From positions 2,630,001-2,694,000 of the forward strand of contig NZ_LT629736.1 of NCBI RefSeq assembly GCF_900104945.1: DNA of 64,000 nucleotides, written 5' to 3'. The notes beneath the pieces are model-generated. The model saw nothing but the letters and a program-made list of their open reading frames with translations, was not told where the DNA came from and did not search any database. Below, piece by piece: positions 28,012 to 36,794 of the stretch. Positions within the stretch are counted from its first letter, which is position 1. Each line of letters starts with the position of its first letter. A program made the position numbers and the translations under genes. This DNA is from Halopseudomonas xinjiangensis. GTDB lineage: Bacteria > Pseudomonadota > Gammaproteobacteria > Pseudomonadales > Pseudomonadaceae.

Positions 28012-28037
28012 CATGGCGCGCCGCCCGGCGCGCCATG
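28012..28037 (+). terminator. Hairpin after acs
   Basis: Perfect 11-bp stem CATGGCGCGCC (28012-28022) / GGCGCGCCATG (28027-28037), loop GCCC. Only a mixed T/G stretch follows. Probable transcript end. Confidence 0.55.
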
Positions 28038-28103
28038 TGTTGTCCTGCGTGACCGCTACCTCTATCCTAGTTTGTCTTCCGAACGAGACATGAGGAGCCG
28101 TTC

Positions 28104-29285
28104 ATGCGAGACGTCGTTATCGTCGCTGCCACACGCACCGCCATCGGCAGTTTTGGCGGCCAGTTCGCCACCCTTCCCGCCCACGAATTAGGCGCAACGG
28201 TTATCCGGGCTTTGCTCGAGAAGACCGGCATCGACCCCGCCAGCGTCGACGAAGTGATGATGGGCCAGGTGCTCACAGCCGGCGCCGGGCAGAATCCGGC
28301 GCGCCAGGCCGCCGTACTCGCGGGCCTGCCCTATAGCGTACCGGCGATGGTGGTGAGCAAGGTCTGCGGGTCCGGCCTGAAAGCACTCCAGCTGGGGACC
28401 CAGGCTATTCGCAGCGGAGATGCCGACATCATCATCGCAGGCGGTCAGGAATCCATGAGCCTGGCTCCGCACGTACTGCCCAACTCACGTACCGGCTTGC
28501 GCATGGGTCATGGCCAGTTGGTCGACAGCATGCTGCATGACGGCTTGTGGGATGCCTTCAATGGCTATCACATGGGCATCACCGCCGAAAACCTGGTCGA
28601 AAAATATGGCATTACCCGTGAAGAGCAGGACGCATTCGCTGCCAACTCCCAGCGCAAGGCAGTCGCCGCGCAACAGGCGGGACGCTTCGACGAGGAGATC
28701 ACTCCGGTGCTGGTGCCTCAACGCAAGGGCGAACCAGTCAGCGTGACGACCGACCAGGGCCCACGAGCCGAAGCGACCGGCGAGTCCCTAGCCAAACTGC
28801 GCCCGGCGTTCAAGAAGGAAGGCAGCGTAACGGCCGGCAACGCATCAAGCATCAATGATGGCGCCGCGGCAGTAATGTTGATGAGTGCGGAAAAGGCCGC
28901 TCAACTTGGCCTGCCTGTGCTGGCTCGGGTCGCCGGCGCAGCCAATGCCGGCGTCGATCCGGCAATCATGGGCATTGGCCCGGTCTCGGCAACGCTACGC
29001 TGCCTCGAGCGCGCAGGGTGGCAGGTCGGCGATCTGGATCTCATCGAGGCGAACGAAGCTTTCGCGGCGCAGGCACTGGCCGTGGCGCACGAGCTCAAGT
29101 GGGATATGGAGCGGGTGAACGTCAACGGCGGCGCGATAGCCCTCGGGCATCCCATCGGGGCGTCAGGGTGCCGCGTACTGGTCACCCTGTTGCACGAGAT
29201 GATGCGTCGCGATGCCAAAAAAGGCCTCGCCACCCTGTGTATCGGAGGTGGTCAGGGCGTGGCACTAGCGCTAGAGCGCAGCTAA
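28104..29285 (+). CDS. Acetyl-CoA C-acetyltransferase (thiolase)
   Basis: 393-aa biosynthetic-type thiolase (AtoB/PhaA-like). Nucleophilic Cys in [10 protein letters not shown] (about residue 89), [13 protein letters not shown], catalytic His in [16 protein letters not shown] and second Cys in LCIGGGQG. It condenses two acetyl-CoA to acetoacetyl-CoA or does the reverse. It lies after acs, but a hairpin separates them. Whether it serves short-chain ketoacid breakdown or polymer synthesis cannot be told; no phaB/phaC neighbour. Confidence 0.92.
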   Translation: MRDVVIVAATRTAIGSFGGQFATLPAHELGATVIRALLEKTGIDPASVDEVMMGQVLTAGAGQNPARQAAVLAGLPYSVPAMVVSKVCGSGLKALQLGTQAIRSGDADIIIAGGQESMSLAPHVLPNSRTGLRMGHGQLVDSMLHDGLWDAFNGYHMGITAENLVEKYGITREEQDAFAANSQRKAVAAQQAGRFDEEITPVLVPQRKGEPVSVTTDQGPRAEATGESLAKLRPAFKKEGSVTAGNASSINDGAAAVMLMSAEKAAQLGLPVLARVAGAANAGVDPAIMGIGPVSATLRCLERAGWQVGDLDLIEANEAFAAQALAVAHELKWDMERVNVNGGAIALGHPIGASGCRVLVTLLHEMMRRDAKKGLATLCIGGGQGVALALERS

Positions 29286-29300
29286 GCCATCAGGTTCTCT

Positions 29301-29693
29301 CTAGGGTTTCCGTCGCCAACGCGGCGGAAACCACCACCAGCTGAGCACTACCAGCGAACCGAATACGGTGTAGACCAGCGTGAATACCCAGCCAGGCGCG
29401 TCGTAATAGAGCGCGCGCTGCAACCAGTACTCGATGAAACCTCCGGCATAGCCCGTCTCGCCTGCCTGAGCCCGCAGCCAGTGTTCAAGCGTAGTCAGCG
29501 GGCAGACGATCCCCAGCCAAGCCTCGGCTACTACAACGGCAATGGTCAACAGGTGTAACAGGCGGAACATGGGACTATTGACCCAGCGCCAGCCCAGCAG
29601 GTTGCCCGCTACGATGAGTAACAGGCCGACCACTACAAACAAAACGGTCAACACATGCACCGTAAGAACCAGATCGGCGAGCACCTGGTACAT
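29301..29693 (-). CDS. DUF2784 membrane protein
   Basis: 130-aa integral membrane protein with four hydrophobic stretches (VLADLVLTVHVLTVLFVVVGLLLIV; LLHLLTIAVVVAEAWLGIVCPL; a central loop; VFTLVYTVFGSLVVLSWWWFPP). The CPLTTLEHWLR and FIEYWLQRALYYDAP segments are DUF2784 hallmarks. Function unknown. It converges with the thiolase and sits 14 bases after the LprI-like gene. Confidence 0.85.
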   Translation of the reverse strand: MYQVLADLVLTVHVLTVLFVVVGLLLIVAGNLLGWRWVNSPMFRLLHLLTIAVVVAEAWLGIVCPLTTLEHWLRAQAGETGYAGGFIEYWLQRALYYDAPGWVFTLVYTVFGSLVVLSWWWFPPRWRRKP

Positions 29694-29707
29694 GTCTATT
29701 CGTCGGC

Positions 29708-30130
29708 TCAGTGGGAAGCGGAAGCTGGAAGAGGCGGCTCGGCGAGCACACCACTGCGGTTGTCAGGGGTAGACAGGTAGACGCTCCAGATATCATGCGT
29801 CCGGCGCTGAGTAAGTTCCAGCAGGCAGGTCGCCAGCTGCGCCCCGCGCAGGCTGCCATCGGCCCACAGGTCGTAAACGGCGAAGCAATGGCTGTCACGA
29901 TAGCGCAGCCAGGCGCCATGGGCCGCTTCCATCGAAACGACCGCGTCAGACGCATCGGCATGTCGCGTACGACTGGCCTCGAGATACCGGTCAAGTTCGT
30001 CTTCAGCCATGGCCACCTCGCGATGCAGGCAGGCGTTGATCTCGACGGTCTCTTCCAGATCGTCGCACGGCGCAGCGAGCACCGCGTTCGATGCCAGCAG
30101 CGCGCCTAGCGCCAGCCAACGATGCTTCAT
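29708..30130 (-). CDS. LprI/DUF1311-like exported protein
   Basis: 140 aa with signal peptide MKHRWLALGALLASNAVLA. The mature part has the DUF1311 pattern: paired cysteines (CDDLEETVEINACL, then CFAVYDLW and CLLELTQRRT), an AEDELDRYL helix and the W/R motif HGAWLRYRDSHC. Some relatives inhibit lysozyme (LprI), others are simply periplasmic. ATG at 30130 chosen because the longer frame (to 30163) would put residues ahead of a clean signal peptide. Confidence 0.78.
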   Translation of the reverse strand: MKHRWLALGALLASNAVLAAPCDDLEETVEINACLHREVAMAEDELDRYLEASRTRHADASDAVVSMEAAHGAWLRYRDSHCFAVYDLWADGSLRGAQLATCLLELTQRRTHDIWSVYLSTPDNRSGVLAEPPLPASASH

Positions 30131-30178
30131 GTCATATCCTCGGGTCGATCGCACGAACGTCATGCTATCAGCTTGCCG

Positions 30179-30835
30179 TTATACCGGCGAGAAATCCGCC
30201 AGCCGCCTCACTACACGCTCTCTGACGCGTTCGGCCAAGGGCGCCTCGAGCATGCGAAGCAGAAGACTCTCATCAGTGCCCAGACCGTACCAATAGCGAA
30301 AGACTTCGGCTACGGTCGGCCAGGCGACAGGCGCCGGGGTGACGACTATCGGGTCACCTGACCGCACGATGCCCGGGCGCAGTACGCGCGCGTAAGCGCC
30401 TGAGCGTTCGGCCTTGATGAAGGTACGAAGGAAACCCGGCATACCGACGCGTGCCTCCAGCGTGGCGCAAGGCGTACGTGGAGCGGTGATCTCGAGCAGC
30501 ACATCGCCCACTGCTACTCGGTCACCTATGCGTGGTTTGGTCCACCAGTTGGTGATGGACAGGTTTTCGGCGAAGAAACCCGGCCCCAGTCGGCGCTGCA
30601 GCAGCCGCTCCCACCAGGCGACGTCTTCCATGCTGTAGAGATAAATTGCCTGATCCGGACCACCGTGGTGCCGCACATTGCCAATGAAGTCGCCCGGCAC
30701 ACCTACCGCAGCGATGAGTACCGGGCCCGTGATCGGTCGCTTGAAGTGGCCGGTCGTGACCAGACGACGTCCAACTTTCAGTCGGCTCGAAGCCGCGGCA
30801 TTGATCGATACCAGTACCGGCGTTGCATTTTCCAT
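30179..30835 (-). CDS. MOSC domain protein (YiiM-like)
   Basis: 218-aa MOSC-domain protein. Hallmarks: GDFIGNVRHHGGPDQAIYLYSMEDVAWW, FAENLSI, IGDRVAVGDVLLEITAPRTPCATLEARVGMPGF with the conserved Cys, and SGAYARVL. YiiM of E. coli acts with molybdenum cofactor on N-hydroxylated purines; this gene may do likewise (inference). ATG at 30835 follows AGGAAG; the frame extends to 30928 over the next gene. Confidence 0.85.
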   Translation of the reverse strand: MENATPVLVSINAAASSRLKVGRRLVTTGHFKRPITGPVLIAAVGVPGDFIGNVRHHGGPDQAIYLYSMEDVAWWERLLQRRLGPGFFAENLSITNWWTKPRIGDRVAVGDVLLEITAPRTPCATLEARVGMPGFLRTFIKAERSGAYARVLRPGIVRSGDPIVVTPAPVAWPTVAEVFRYWYGLGTDESLLLRMLEAPLAERVRERVVRRLADFSPV

Positions 30836-30894
30836 CCGGGGAACGCTTCCTACCATCGAGTGCTGTTTAATTGCTGACACGGGCCGGCCAGGCC

Positions 30895-31254
30895 CTACTC
30901 TGCTTCCCGCTTCTTTTCCCACGGCCACCGTCCGGTCAGTTCGACCTCCAGTGTGAAGCTCAGATAGCTTCGGATCAACACTATGACCACCAGCATCCCG
31001 ACCGTTTCGAACGAAAGCTCGACTGCAACCGTCAGCATGATGTCGGCAGCGATAAGAAATTCCAGGCCCAGCAAGATGCCGCGCCCCAGACGCTGGCGAA
31101 CCTCGTTGAAGACCTCGGCTGTGTCCGCGTCGTGACGGATCAGATGCCTGCAGGCGGCAAACAGCGAGTAAATCGCCATGAACAAAATCAGGGCGATGCC
31201 GAGGGCCCCCAGGATTCCAGCACTCCAGTTCGCGAACGGGTGGATGTAATCCAT
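30895..31254 (-). CDS. DUF1622 membrane protein
   Basis: 119-aa protein with three hydrophobic helices (ILGALGIALILFMAIYSLF, LLGLEFLIAADIMLTVAV, VGMLVVIVLIRSYLSF) and the family motifs RLGRGILLGLEFLIAADI and IRSYLSFTLEVEL. Unknown function. Next downstream on the same strand is the MOSC gene. Confidence 0.85.
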   Translation of the reverse strand: MDYIHPFANWSAGILGALGIALILFMAIYSLFAACRHLIRHDADTAEVFNEVRQRLGRGILLGLEFLIAADIMLTVAVELSFETVGMLVVIVLIRSYLSFTLEVELTGRWPWEKKREAE

Positions 31255-31352
31255 TGCTCCTCCTCAGTTGGCTTGTCGAGCGACGAGACGCTCCGCAGCG
31301 CAGTGGTTGGTCTCTCGACGCAACGCACTGGCCGTCCGGGATGATGGGTATT

Positions 31353-32342
31353 TCAGACCTGCAGCGTCAAGGCGACCACTGCGATGCGCTCGACTTCGTC
31401 GTAGATGGGTTTCAGCAGCTCCTCTCCAAACACATCCGGATCGAGCTCACGGTAGCGCCAGTTGCAGGGAAGACTTGATAACCGCTGTTGCAGAGCCTGC
31501 AAAAACGGGTCACGACCATTGGTCATCGCCACGCCTGTGTACAGTAACAGCGTACCGCCAGGTGCCAGCCGGTTAAGCGCCGCATCGACGATTTTCAGCG
31601 ACAGTCCCGCTCCCAGCGGGCCGCCGCCGTGGCGGTAGGCTCGCTGCTGCGGATCGAGCATATACGGGGGATTGGCGACGATAAGGTCGAACTCGCCGTC
31701 GACATCCTGGAGCAGGTTACTGTAGACCGGCGCAACGTTATCCAACCCGCCCAACGCAGCATTCACCCTGGTCAGGTGCAAGGCCTGGCGATTGATATCG
31801 ACGCCGATCACTTCGGCGGCCGGACAGGCTTGAGCGATGAGCAGCGCGCCCGCACCCGAGCCACAGCCGATATCTACCGCTCGACGCACGCCGCCGGCAT
31901 GGCGCTCAAGGTAACCATCGATGAGTTGCGCGAAGCGATAGGTGTCTGGTCCAAAGAACACCGCTTCCGCGGCATCGGTAGGATACGCCGAATGCACACA
32001 GAGCAGACTGCCAAGCGTGGACCAGCGCACCTTGCTGCGCCACAGATCACCCTGCGGCGCCAATACCCCGGCTGCCTGCATCAGCTCGAACTCGAACGGT
32101 GTCACCGCCTCGCTGGAAAACGGACGACTCCAGCCGAAAATGTCTCGCAGGTCTCGGGCGGTACCGTTTGCCGCACGTTGGTTGTTATAAGCATGACTCA
32201 GCGGGGTGATCGCCACATGCTGATAGCCGGTGGCTGCCAGATAACGGCCGAGTTCGACCAGTGCCTGATCCGCATCGGCCGATTCGCTAGGAACGGCTGC
32301 CTCAAGAGGCGTCAGGTCTGCAAGTCCCTTGTTAGTCGTCAT
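31353..32342 (-). CDS. Class I SAM-dependent methyltransferase (NPPY type)
   Basis: 329 aa. A 130-residue N-terminal helical domain precedes a Rossmann methyltransferase domain with motif I VDIGCGSGAGALLIAQACP, acidic motif II VIGVDINRQAL and catalytic NPPY (FDLIVANPPYML). NPPY with a preceding helical domain is typical of HemK/PrmC and RsmC/RlmG-like enzymes acting on glutamine side chains or nucleobases, so the substrate could be protein, RNA or a small molecule. Its ATG is one base after the stop of the diiron-like enzyme gene, so it is almost certainly co-translated with it. Confidence 0.8.
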   Translation of the reverse strand: MTTNKGLADLTPLEAAVPSESADADQALVELGRYLAATGYQHVAITPLSHAYNNQRAANGTARDLRDIFGWSRPFSSEAVTPFEFELMQAAGVLAPQGDLWRSKVRWSTLGSLLCVHSAYPTDAAEAVFFGPDTYRFAQLIDGYLERHAGGVRRAVDIGCGSGAGALLIAQACPAAEVIGVDINRQALHLTRVNAALGGLDNVAPVYSNLLQDVDGEFDLIVANPPYMLDPQQRAYRHGGGPLGAGLSLKIVDAALNRLAPGGTLLLYTGVAMTNGRDPFLQALQQRLSSLPCNWRYRELDPDVFGEELLKPIYDEVERIAVVALTLQV

Positions 32343-32343
32343 C

Positions 32344-33795
32344 TCATCCTCGATCCATCAAATCAACGAAAAGCCGTGTTGCGTAAAGTCCTGCCGCGGT
32401 CGCGTGGGTGCCCGGCGACATCAATTCAATGAGCCGCCGGGCCCGCTCATCGGGGCTCAGCATGGACAGTTCGGTTTGCAATTGCGCCACATCCGGGTCT
32501 GCCCCGGTCCCACCACGGGCGTCCGGCTCGCCAACGGGATCCGTTCGGAACGCTGCTCCACGCTTGCGCCTCGAAGGACGAAACGCAGCGGGCCGCGCGC
32601 TGCCGCTCGAACTGGCCCTGCTCGGCTCGCCAAACCAGCCGTCGGCGATCCAGTCGTGCAGCAGCTGCCTCTCAAACGGACTGAAGACGCCGAACATGAG
32701 CGCGTCCTGACCGTCGATAAGGTTCCAGAAACGGCTGTTACGGGGATCTTCACCACGCTTTATCCACCCACGCTTCTGCAGTGCTTCCAGGAACGGGCCG
32801 GCCAGACCCGGCTCAGCCAGCCACTGATTGACCGTGCGCCCCTCGATCCGACAATAATCCGAATGCATGTGCTGCCCGAAAACGCGCTTGCGCTCGAGCA
32901 TGTCGATGAGCTCCTGATCCAGATCGAACGCCTCGATCAATGCGGCCGACCCCACGCCTAGATCGTTGAGCTTGTAGCCGTTATTCACGCGTTCGAGGAA
33001 AACTTCGCTGTCGCCGGCGACCGGCATGCTGTCGATCACTGCCTGCACCGCCTTGCGCGCGTGGCCGGTACTGCCGTTGTCGATGGTTACGTGCAGAGTG
33101 AAGTAGTAGGGGTCGATATCCAGCTCGTTAAGCTCGAATGCGGAGATCAGCAGGTGCAGGGGGAGCTGCTCATAACCAAGGTTATAGCCGATCAGCTCGG
33201 GCAGGAATTCTTCCGCATGGTAGCCCAGCGCCAACTGCACAGCGCCCTGCACGTAGCGTTCATCGGCGAGATCCGGTAGCGGGTCACAGCCGGTTGTCGC
33301 CAGAAGCTTGCGATACAGCACGACATGGTTCTGGGCCGGATCGCCATCGCCGAGTTCTTCCAGATACGTGCGCAGCAGCGGGTGGTAACGGCTGTCCTGC
33401 CAGTGCTGCAGCACACCGTAGAGCCAGGCGCCATCGACCAGCTTGGTCGGGGCGACCTGCTGCAGGAACCATAGCGCGTGCGAGCGGCAGCTGAAGAAGC
33501 GCCGCGGATGTCCCGCCTTGCGCTGCTCCAGATAATCGGCGTACTGCTCGCCAACCTTCTGCGCACGAGTTTCCATCCAGCCGAACAAGGCAGCTGGGGC
33601 ACTGGGCATGTCATCATCCAGATGCGCGGCACGCTGAAGCTGCTGCTTGAGGAATTCGCGTGACTCGCTCTGGTTTTCCACGTCAGCTGGGTTTTCCAGA
33701 ACGCTCTGGTACAACGAGCGGACATACCCGCCCGTACAGTCGGTTCGAACAAGCTCACTATGGCCGGATACGGAATAAAGGCTCGACATCTGCAC
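32344..33795 (-). CDS. Heme-oxygenase-like putative diiron enzyme
   Basis: 483-aa protein of the iron-containing redox enzyme family (heme-oxygenase-like fold). Candidate metal ligands in the expected order: Glu146/147 and His157 in YLEELGDGDPAQNHVVLYRKL, Glu209 in ELIGYNLGYE, then His235, Asp239 and His245 in FTLHVTIDNGSTGHA. Characterised relatives (UndA, SznF, BesC) cleave or oxidise carboxylic acids, amines or amino acids; the substrate here is unknown. The C terminus (about 385-450) is a Ser/Arg/Pro-rich, probably disordered segment, then a short helix. First gene of a pair with the methyltransferase. Confidence 0.78.
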   Translation of the reverse strand: MQMSSLYSVSGHSELVRTDCTGGYVRSLYQSVLENPADVENQSESREFLKQQLQRAAHLDDDMPSAPAALFGWMETRAQKVGEQYADYLEQRKAGHPRRFFSCRSHALWFLQQVAPTKLVDGAWLYGVLQHWQDSRYHPLLRTYLEELGDGDPAQNHVVLYRKLLATTGCDPLPDLADERYVQGAVQLALGYHAEEFLPELIGYNLGYEQLPLHLLISAFELNELDIDPYYFTLHVTIDNGSTGHARKAVQAVIDSMPVAGDSEVFLERVNNGYKLNDLGVGSAALIEAFDLDQELIDMLERKRVFGQHMHSDYCRIEGRTVNQWLAEPGLAGPFLEALQKRGWIKRGEDPRNSRFWNLIDGQDALMFGVFSPFERQLLHDWIADGWFGEPSRASSSGSARPAAFRPSRRKRGAAFRTDPVGEPDARGGTGADPDVAQLQTELSMLSPDERARRLIELMSPGTHATAAGLYATRLFVDLMDRG

Positions 33796-33911
33796 TCCCG
33801 GTCTAGGGCAATACGCCCAATTGAAGATGAGCCGGGGTGAAACGACTCATCAGCACCTAAGTGAGATTGCCCCGGGCATGGAAAATTCCTTCTATCTGAC
33901 GAAGCGAAGCT

Positions 33912-34448
33912 CTAGCCGACGTCGCTGTGGTCGCCGTCCGGGTGGCCGCGCACGTCGCATAGGGTAGAGAGTCCGTCGGCGGCCACCTTGCCCAGAACGT
34001 TGAGGCTGCCGTCGGTTTCCAGCACGACGGCGTCGACCTTTTTCAGGTCGGCATACCCGCTGGAACGGGCAACGGCGAGAATCTCTTTCTTGGTCACCCG
34101 TTCGCGGCGTAGCGCTTCCTCGATCCAGCCGCCCCGGTAATACAGCAAGCGAGGCTCGGATTTGACGATGCTGCGCACCCATGCGGAGCGCACCGAAAGC
34201 GCGGTGATCACGTACTGAGCAAGAATCAGCACGGCGAACCCGGCCGCTCCCTCGACCAGCGGAACGTCCTTGGACAAGAGCACTGTAGCGAGTGTCGAAC
34301 CAAGTGCGACGGTGACGATCAGGTCGAAGGCATTCAGTTTGGACAGCGTGCGCTTGCCCGAGACCCGCAACAGCAGCAGCAAGCTCAAGTACGCCAACGG
34401 ACCAACGGTGAGGGTGCGGATGACTCCGTCCCATGATTCAAAGAACAT
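33912..34448 (-). CDS. DUF421/YetF-type membrane protein
   Basis: 178 aa, three N-terminal membrane helices with the DUF421 signature LLRVSGKRTLSKLNAFDLIVTVALGSTLATVLL. A cytoplasmic YetF domain follows: EPRLLYYRGGWIEEALRRERVTKKEILAVARSSGYADLKKVDAVVLETDGSLNVL. Family members are linked to envelope stress and spore proteins, without a clear biochemical role. Its ATG overlaps the end of the cation-transporter gene by 11 bases. Confidence 0.85.
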   Translation of the reverse strand: MFFESWDGVIRTLTVGPLAYLSLLLLLRVSGKRTLSKLNAFDLIVTVALGSTLATVLLSKDVPLVEGAAGFAVLILAQYVITALSVRSAWVRSIVKSEPRLLYYRGGWIEEALRRERVTKKEILAVARSSGYADLKKVDAVVLETDGSLNVLGKVAADGLSTLCDVRGHPDGDHSDVG

Positions 34449-35427
34449 TACTGGACTCCTTTGTTGCGGGCGTCAGTGCTTCAAGTGAAGTAACCGGCAT
34501 GACCACCAGATCGTGCAGGCGCCAGTCGAGCGTCAGCGCATGAGCGGTGAGACGCTCGGCGCTCACGTCAAAGTCGACGCCTGGATGGAACACAACGAAC
34601 ACCTCTCCGGCGACGAGATAACCCTCTTCGCGCAGACGCACGTTGACTTGCGCGACCTGCGGCCAGGTCGCAAGCCGTTCTTCGACAATACGTTCCAGCC
34701 CAAGCGGCTCTCCAGTGACCACATCGGCCGGCCGATGATCCATCAGATCATCCATCGCACGACGAACGTTGCGACAACCATCGTGCAGCACGTCCAGACC
34801 AATGACTGCGGCCGCCACGGCATCGGCCCACCAGAACCCCAAGCCGATACCGAGCACACCGAACACCGCAGCGGCCGCCGTCATCCAGTCGGCCTTGTTC
34901 ATCGTCGCGTCAGCGTGCAACGTGCTGTCATGGAGGTCTGCCGCCAGCGGCAGCTTCATGCGTCCAAGAATGAGAGGAGGCAGGAGACTGTAGATCAGCG
35001 CGCCGATCATCACCCAACCAGCCCAGATACCCCACTGCGTGCCGAGAAGATGAAAGTGGCCGATCGTCGGACGTTCACGACTGACCAGGGTGTGCCCGGC
35101 GTCGTAGAGAATGAAGAACCCGAGCATCAGAATGGCGACGGAAGCCGCTAGAAAGGCAAGCAACGTCGCGCGACTGAATCCATAGGGAAATTCAGCAGTC
35201 GGGGCACGGCGCCTCACTCGATTGGCCAACAGAAAGGCAACCGGTGGAATCAGGCTGAGACAATCCTCGATCAGCGCCGCCTTCATCGCCTGGGAAGCGC
35301 CCATGGTCAGATACATCACCAGAATGATCGTCGACATGAAGAAGATCGTTAGCCATTCCAGGACCACGACCCGGCGCAACTTCCGCTCGCGGTCAGGTGG
35401 CAACCGGTATTTCGGGCGCAGTCTCAC
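34438..35427 (-). CDS. Cation diffusion facilitator-like transporter (GTG start)
   Basis: 329 aa with six predicted membrane helices (from LEWLTIFFMSTIILVMYLTMG) and a C-terminal ferredoxin-like cytoplasmic domain (ATWPQVAQVNVRLREEGYLVAGEVFVVF). CDF family by overall layout, but the usual HxxxD metal pairs are altered: helix 2 has ALIEDCLSLIPP and helix 5 has LHADATMNKADW. The ion is therefore uncertain. GTG at 35427 overlaps the upstream stop (GTGA) and gives a normal N terminus (RLRPKYRLPPDRERKLRR). The frame continues upstream but inside the preceding gene. Confidence 0.8.
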   Translation of the reverse strand: MRLRPKYRLPPDRERKLRRVVVLEWLTIFFMSTIILVMYLTMGASQAMKAALIEDCLSLIPPVAFLLANRVRRRAPTAEFPYGFSRATLLAFLAASVAILMLGFFILYDAGHTLVSRERPTIGHFHLLGTQWGIWAGWVMIGALIYSLLPPLILGRMKLPLAADLHDSTLHADATMNKADWMTAAAAVFGVLGIGLGFWWADAVAAAVIGLDVLHDGCRNVRRAMDDLMDHRPADVVTGEPLGLERIVEERLATWPQVAQVNVRLREEGYLVAGEVFVVFHPGVDFDVSAERLTAHALTLDWRLHDLVVMPVTSLEALTPATKESSNVL

Positions 35428-36143
35428 TGTCGAGACGTCTCCCAGATCAACCGATCCATGTCGTGCGATTCGACGAACTCGGCGAGGAATCGCTCGAGCT
35501 CCATCAACAAGGCGTTTTCGCCGCGTGGAATAGCCATGACATGGTGACGCTCCTGCAGCACGATATCGCTGGCTTGATAGCCAAGACCTTTTATCTCCCA
35601 TTGCCGAGCCGCAATGGCTCCAGTCGATGCGGACAATTCGGGAACGCGCTTCACCTCGGCTCCGTGCCGGCGCAGTTCGTCGTAAAGATGACTGCCATGG
35701 GGAATCCATACGGTGAGACCTTCGGCATCGTCTGGAATCGGCTCGCCCTGCCGCACGGCAATTGCGACTTTGCCGGTGTAGTACGGGGCGGTGAAGCCGA
35801 CTTCGCTGTGCCAGGGGCTCTCCGTGGTCAGCCCGCCGATAATGAGATCCAGCTCGTGATGGCGCAGCGAGTCGAACCGCTCCTGTTCGCTACCCCATTG
35901 GGTTTCGAGTCTTGCCTCTTGCCGTCTTGCGAATTCGCGGACCAGCCTACCTTCGACGCCGCCGGCTGCACCCGGCGCACCTCCCATGACCCAGGGAGGT
36001 CCGTATAGCACGCCAACTCGCAGGGTGCCCCGCTCGTGGACGTGCTGGAGCGACTCACCCGGATCACGCGGAAAGGGTTCACAGCCGGCCAGCAAGCCAA
36101 GCAGGACGAGGCACGCGGATAACAAGACGAAGGGCTGGCACAT
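35424..36143 (-). CDS. Family 3 solute-binding lipoprotein
   Basis: 239 aa. Lipoprotein signal MCQPFVLLSACLVLLGLLAGC, then a family-3 periplasmic binding fold: RGTLRVGVLYGPPWVM, LVREFARRQEARLETQW, FDSLRHHELDLIIGGLTTESPWHSEVGFTAPYY. Family members bind amino acids or act as sensory lids. No ABC permease or ATPase is near; instead the gene overlaps the CDF transporter by four bases. ATG at 36143 has GGAG five bases upstream. First of a three-gene operon ending in DUF421. Confidence 0.82.
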   Translation of the reverse strand: MCQPFVLLSACLVLLGLLAGCEPFPRDPGESLQHVHERGTLRVGVLYGPPWVMGGAPGAAGGVEGRLVREFARRQEARLETQWGSEQERFDSLRHHELDLIIGGLTTESPWHSEVGFTAPYYTGKVAIAVRQGEPIPDDAEGLTVWIPHGSHLYDELRRHGAEVKRVPELSASTGAIAARQWEIKGLGYQASDIVLQERHHVMAIPRGENALLMELERFLAEFVESHDMDRLIWETSRQ

Positions 36144-36260
36144 CAAGGCTCCGTGGCAAACCCGGAAAACGGGCGATCTGCCTATTCCGACCGAGCCGAT
36201 ACTCGTCGGTTCCGGGACCACGGCAGGCTGCCGGATGCGTGGGTCAGGTCCCTCCAGAGC

Positions 36261-36794
36261 TCAGGAAAGGCCATAGCGACGGATCGTGTTGTAGCGCGAA
36301 CCGGCCGCAGAGGGAACGCTCGCGACGAGTGAAAAGCTGGCTATCTCGGCCGGCCTTGAGGCTAGCCCGGCATACCGGGTCAGCCAGCCGGTCGCGTCAG
36401 CTGCAGGCGGGCGCAAGCGCGCAAGGGTAACGTGCGGACGAAAATCGGCATTGTCAGCCACCAGGCCCAGCGGGAGCAGGTGCGTATCGATGCATGCTCG
36501 CAACAGCTGCAGCGGCTCGGTTGGCCAGACGCCCGCCCAGAGTATGCTGGGCGACCTGACGCTGCCGAAGCACCCTACCCCTTTGATTGCCATCTCGAAC
36601 CGCGGCACGTCGACCGCTTCCAGAGCATTTTCCAGCTCGGCCAAACGCTGTTGAGGAAGGTCTCCCTGAAACCGCAGCGTGAGATGCAGTTGCGAGGCCT
36701 GCTGCCAACGTAGCGCGGGGTAATCGGCGCAGGCGCCGAGCGCCGAGGCCTTCAGCGACTCGGGTAATTCGATGCCGACAAACAGGCGTGGCAT
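36261..36794 (-). CDS. thpR: RNA 2',3'-cyclic phosphodiesterase
   Basis: 177-aa 2H phosphoesterase (LigT/ThpR). Both HxTx active-site motifs are intact: HLTLRFQGD (about residue 37) and HVTLARL (about residue 121). It hydrolyses 2',3'-cyclic phosphate RNA ends to 2'-phosphate. Its ATG overlaps the stop of the small upstream gene (ATGA), so the two are coupled. Confidence 0.92.
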   Translation of the reverse strand: MPRLFVGIELPESLKASALGACADYPALRWQQASQLHLTLRFQGDLPQQRLAELENALEAVDVPRFEMAIKGVGCFGSVRSPSILWAGVWPTEPLQLLRACIDTHLLPLGLVADNADFRPHVTLARLRPPAADATGWLTRYAGLASRPAEIASFSLVASVPSAAGSRYNTIRRYGLS

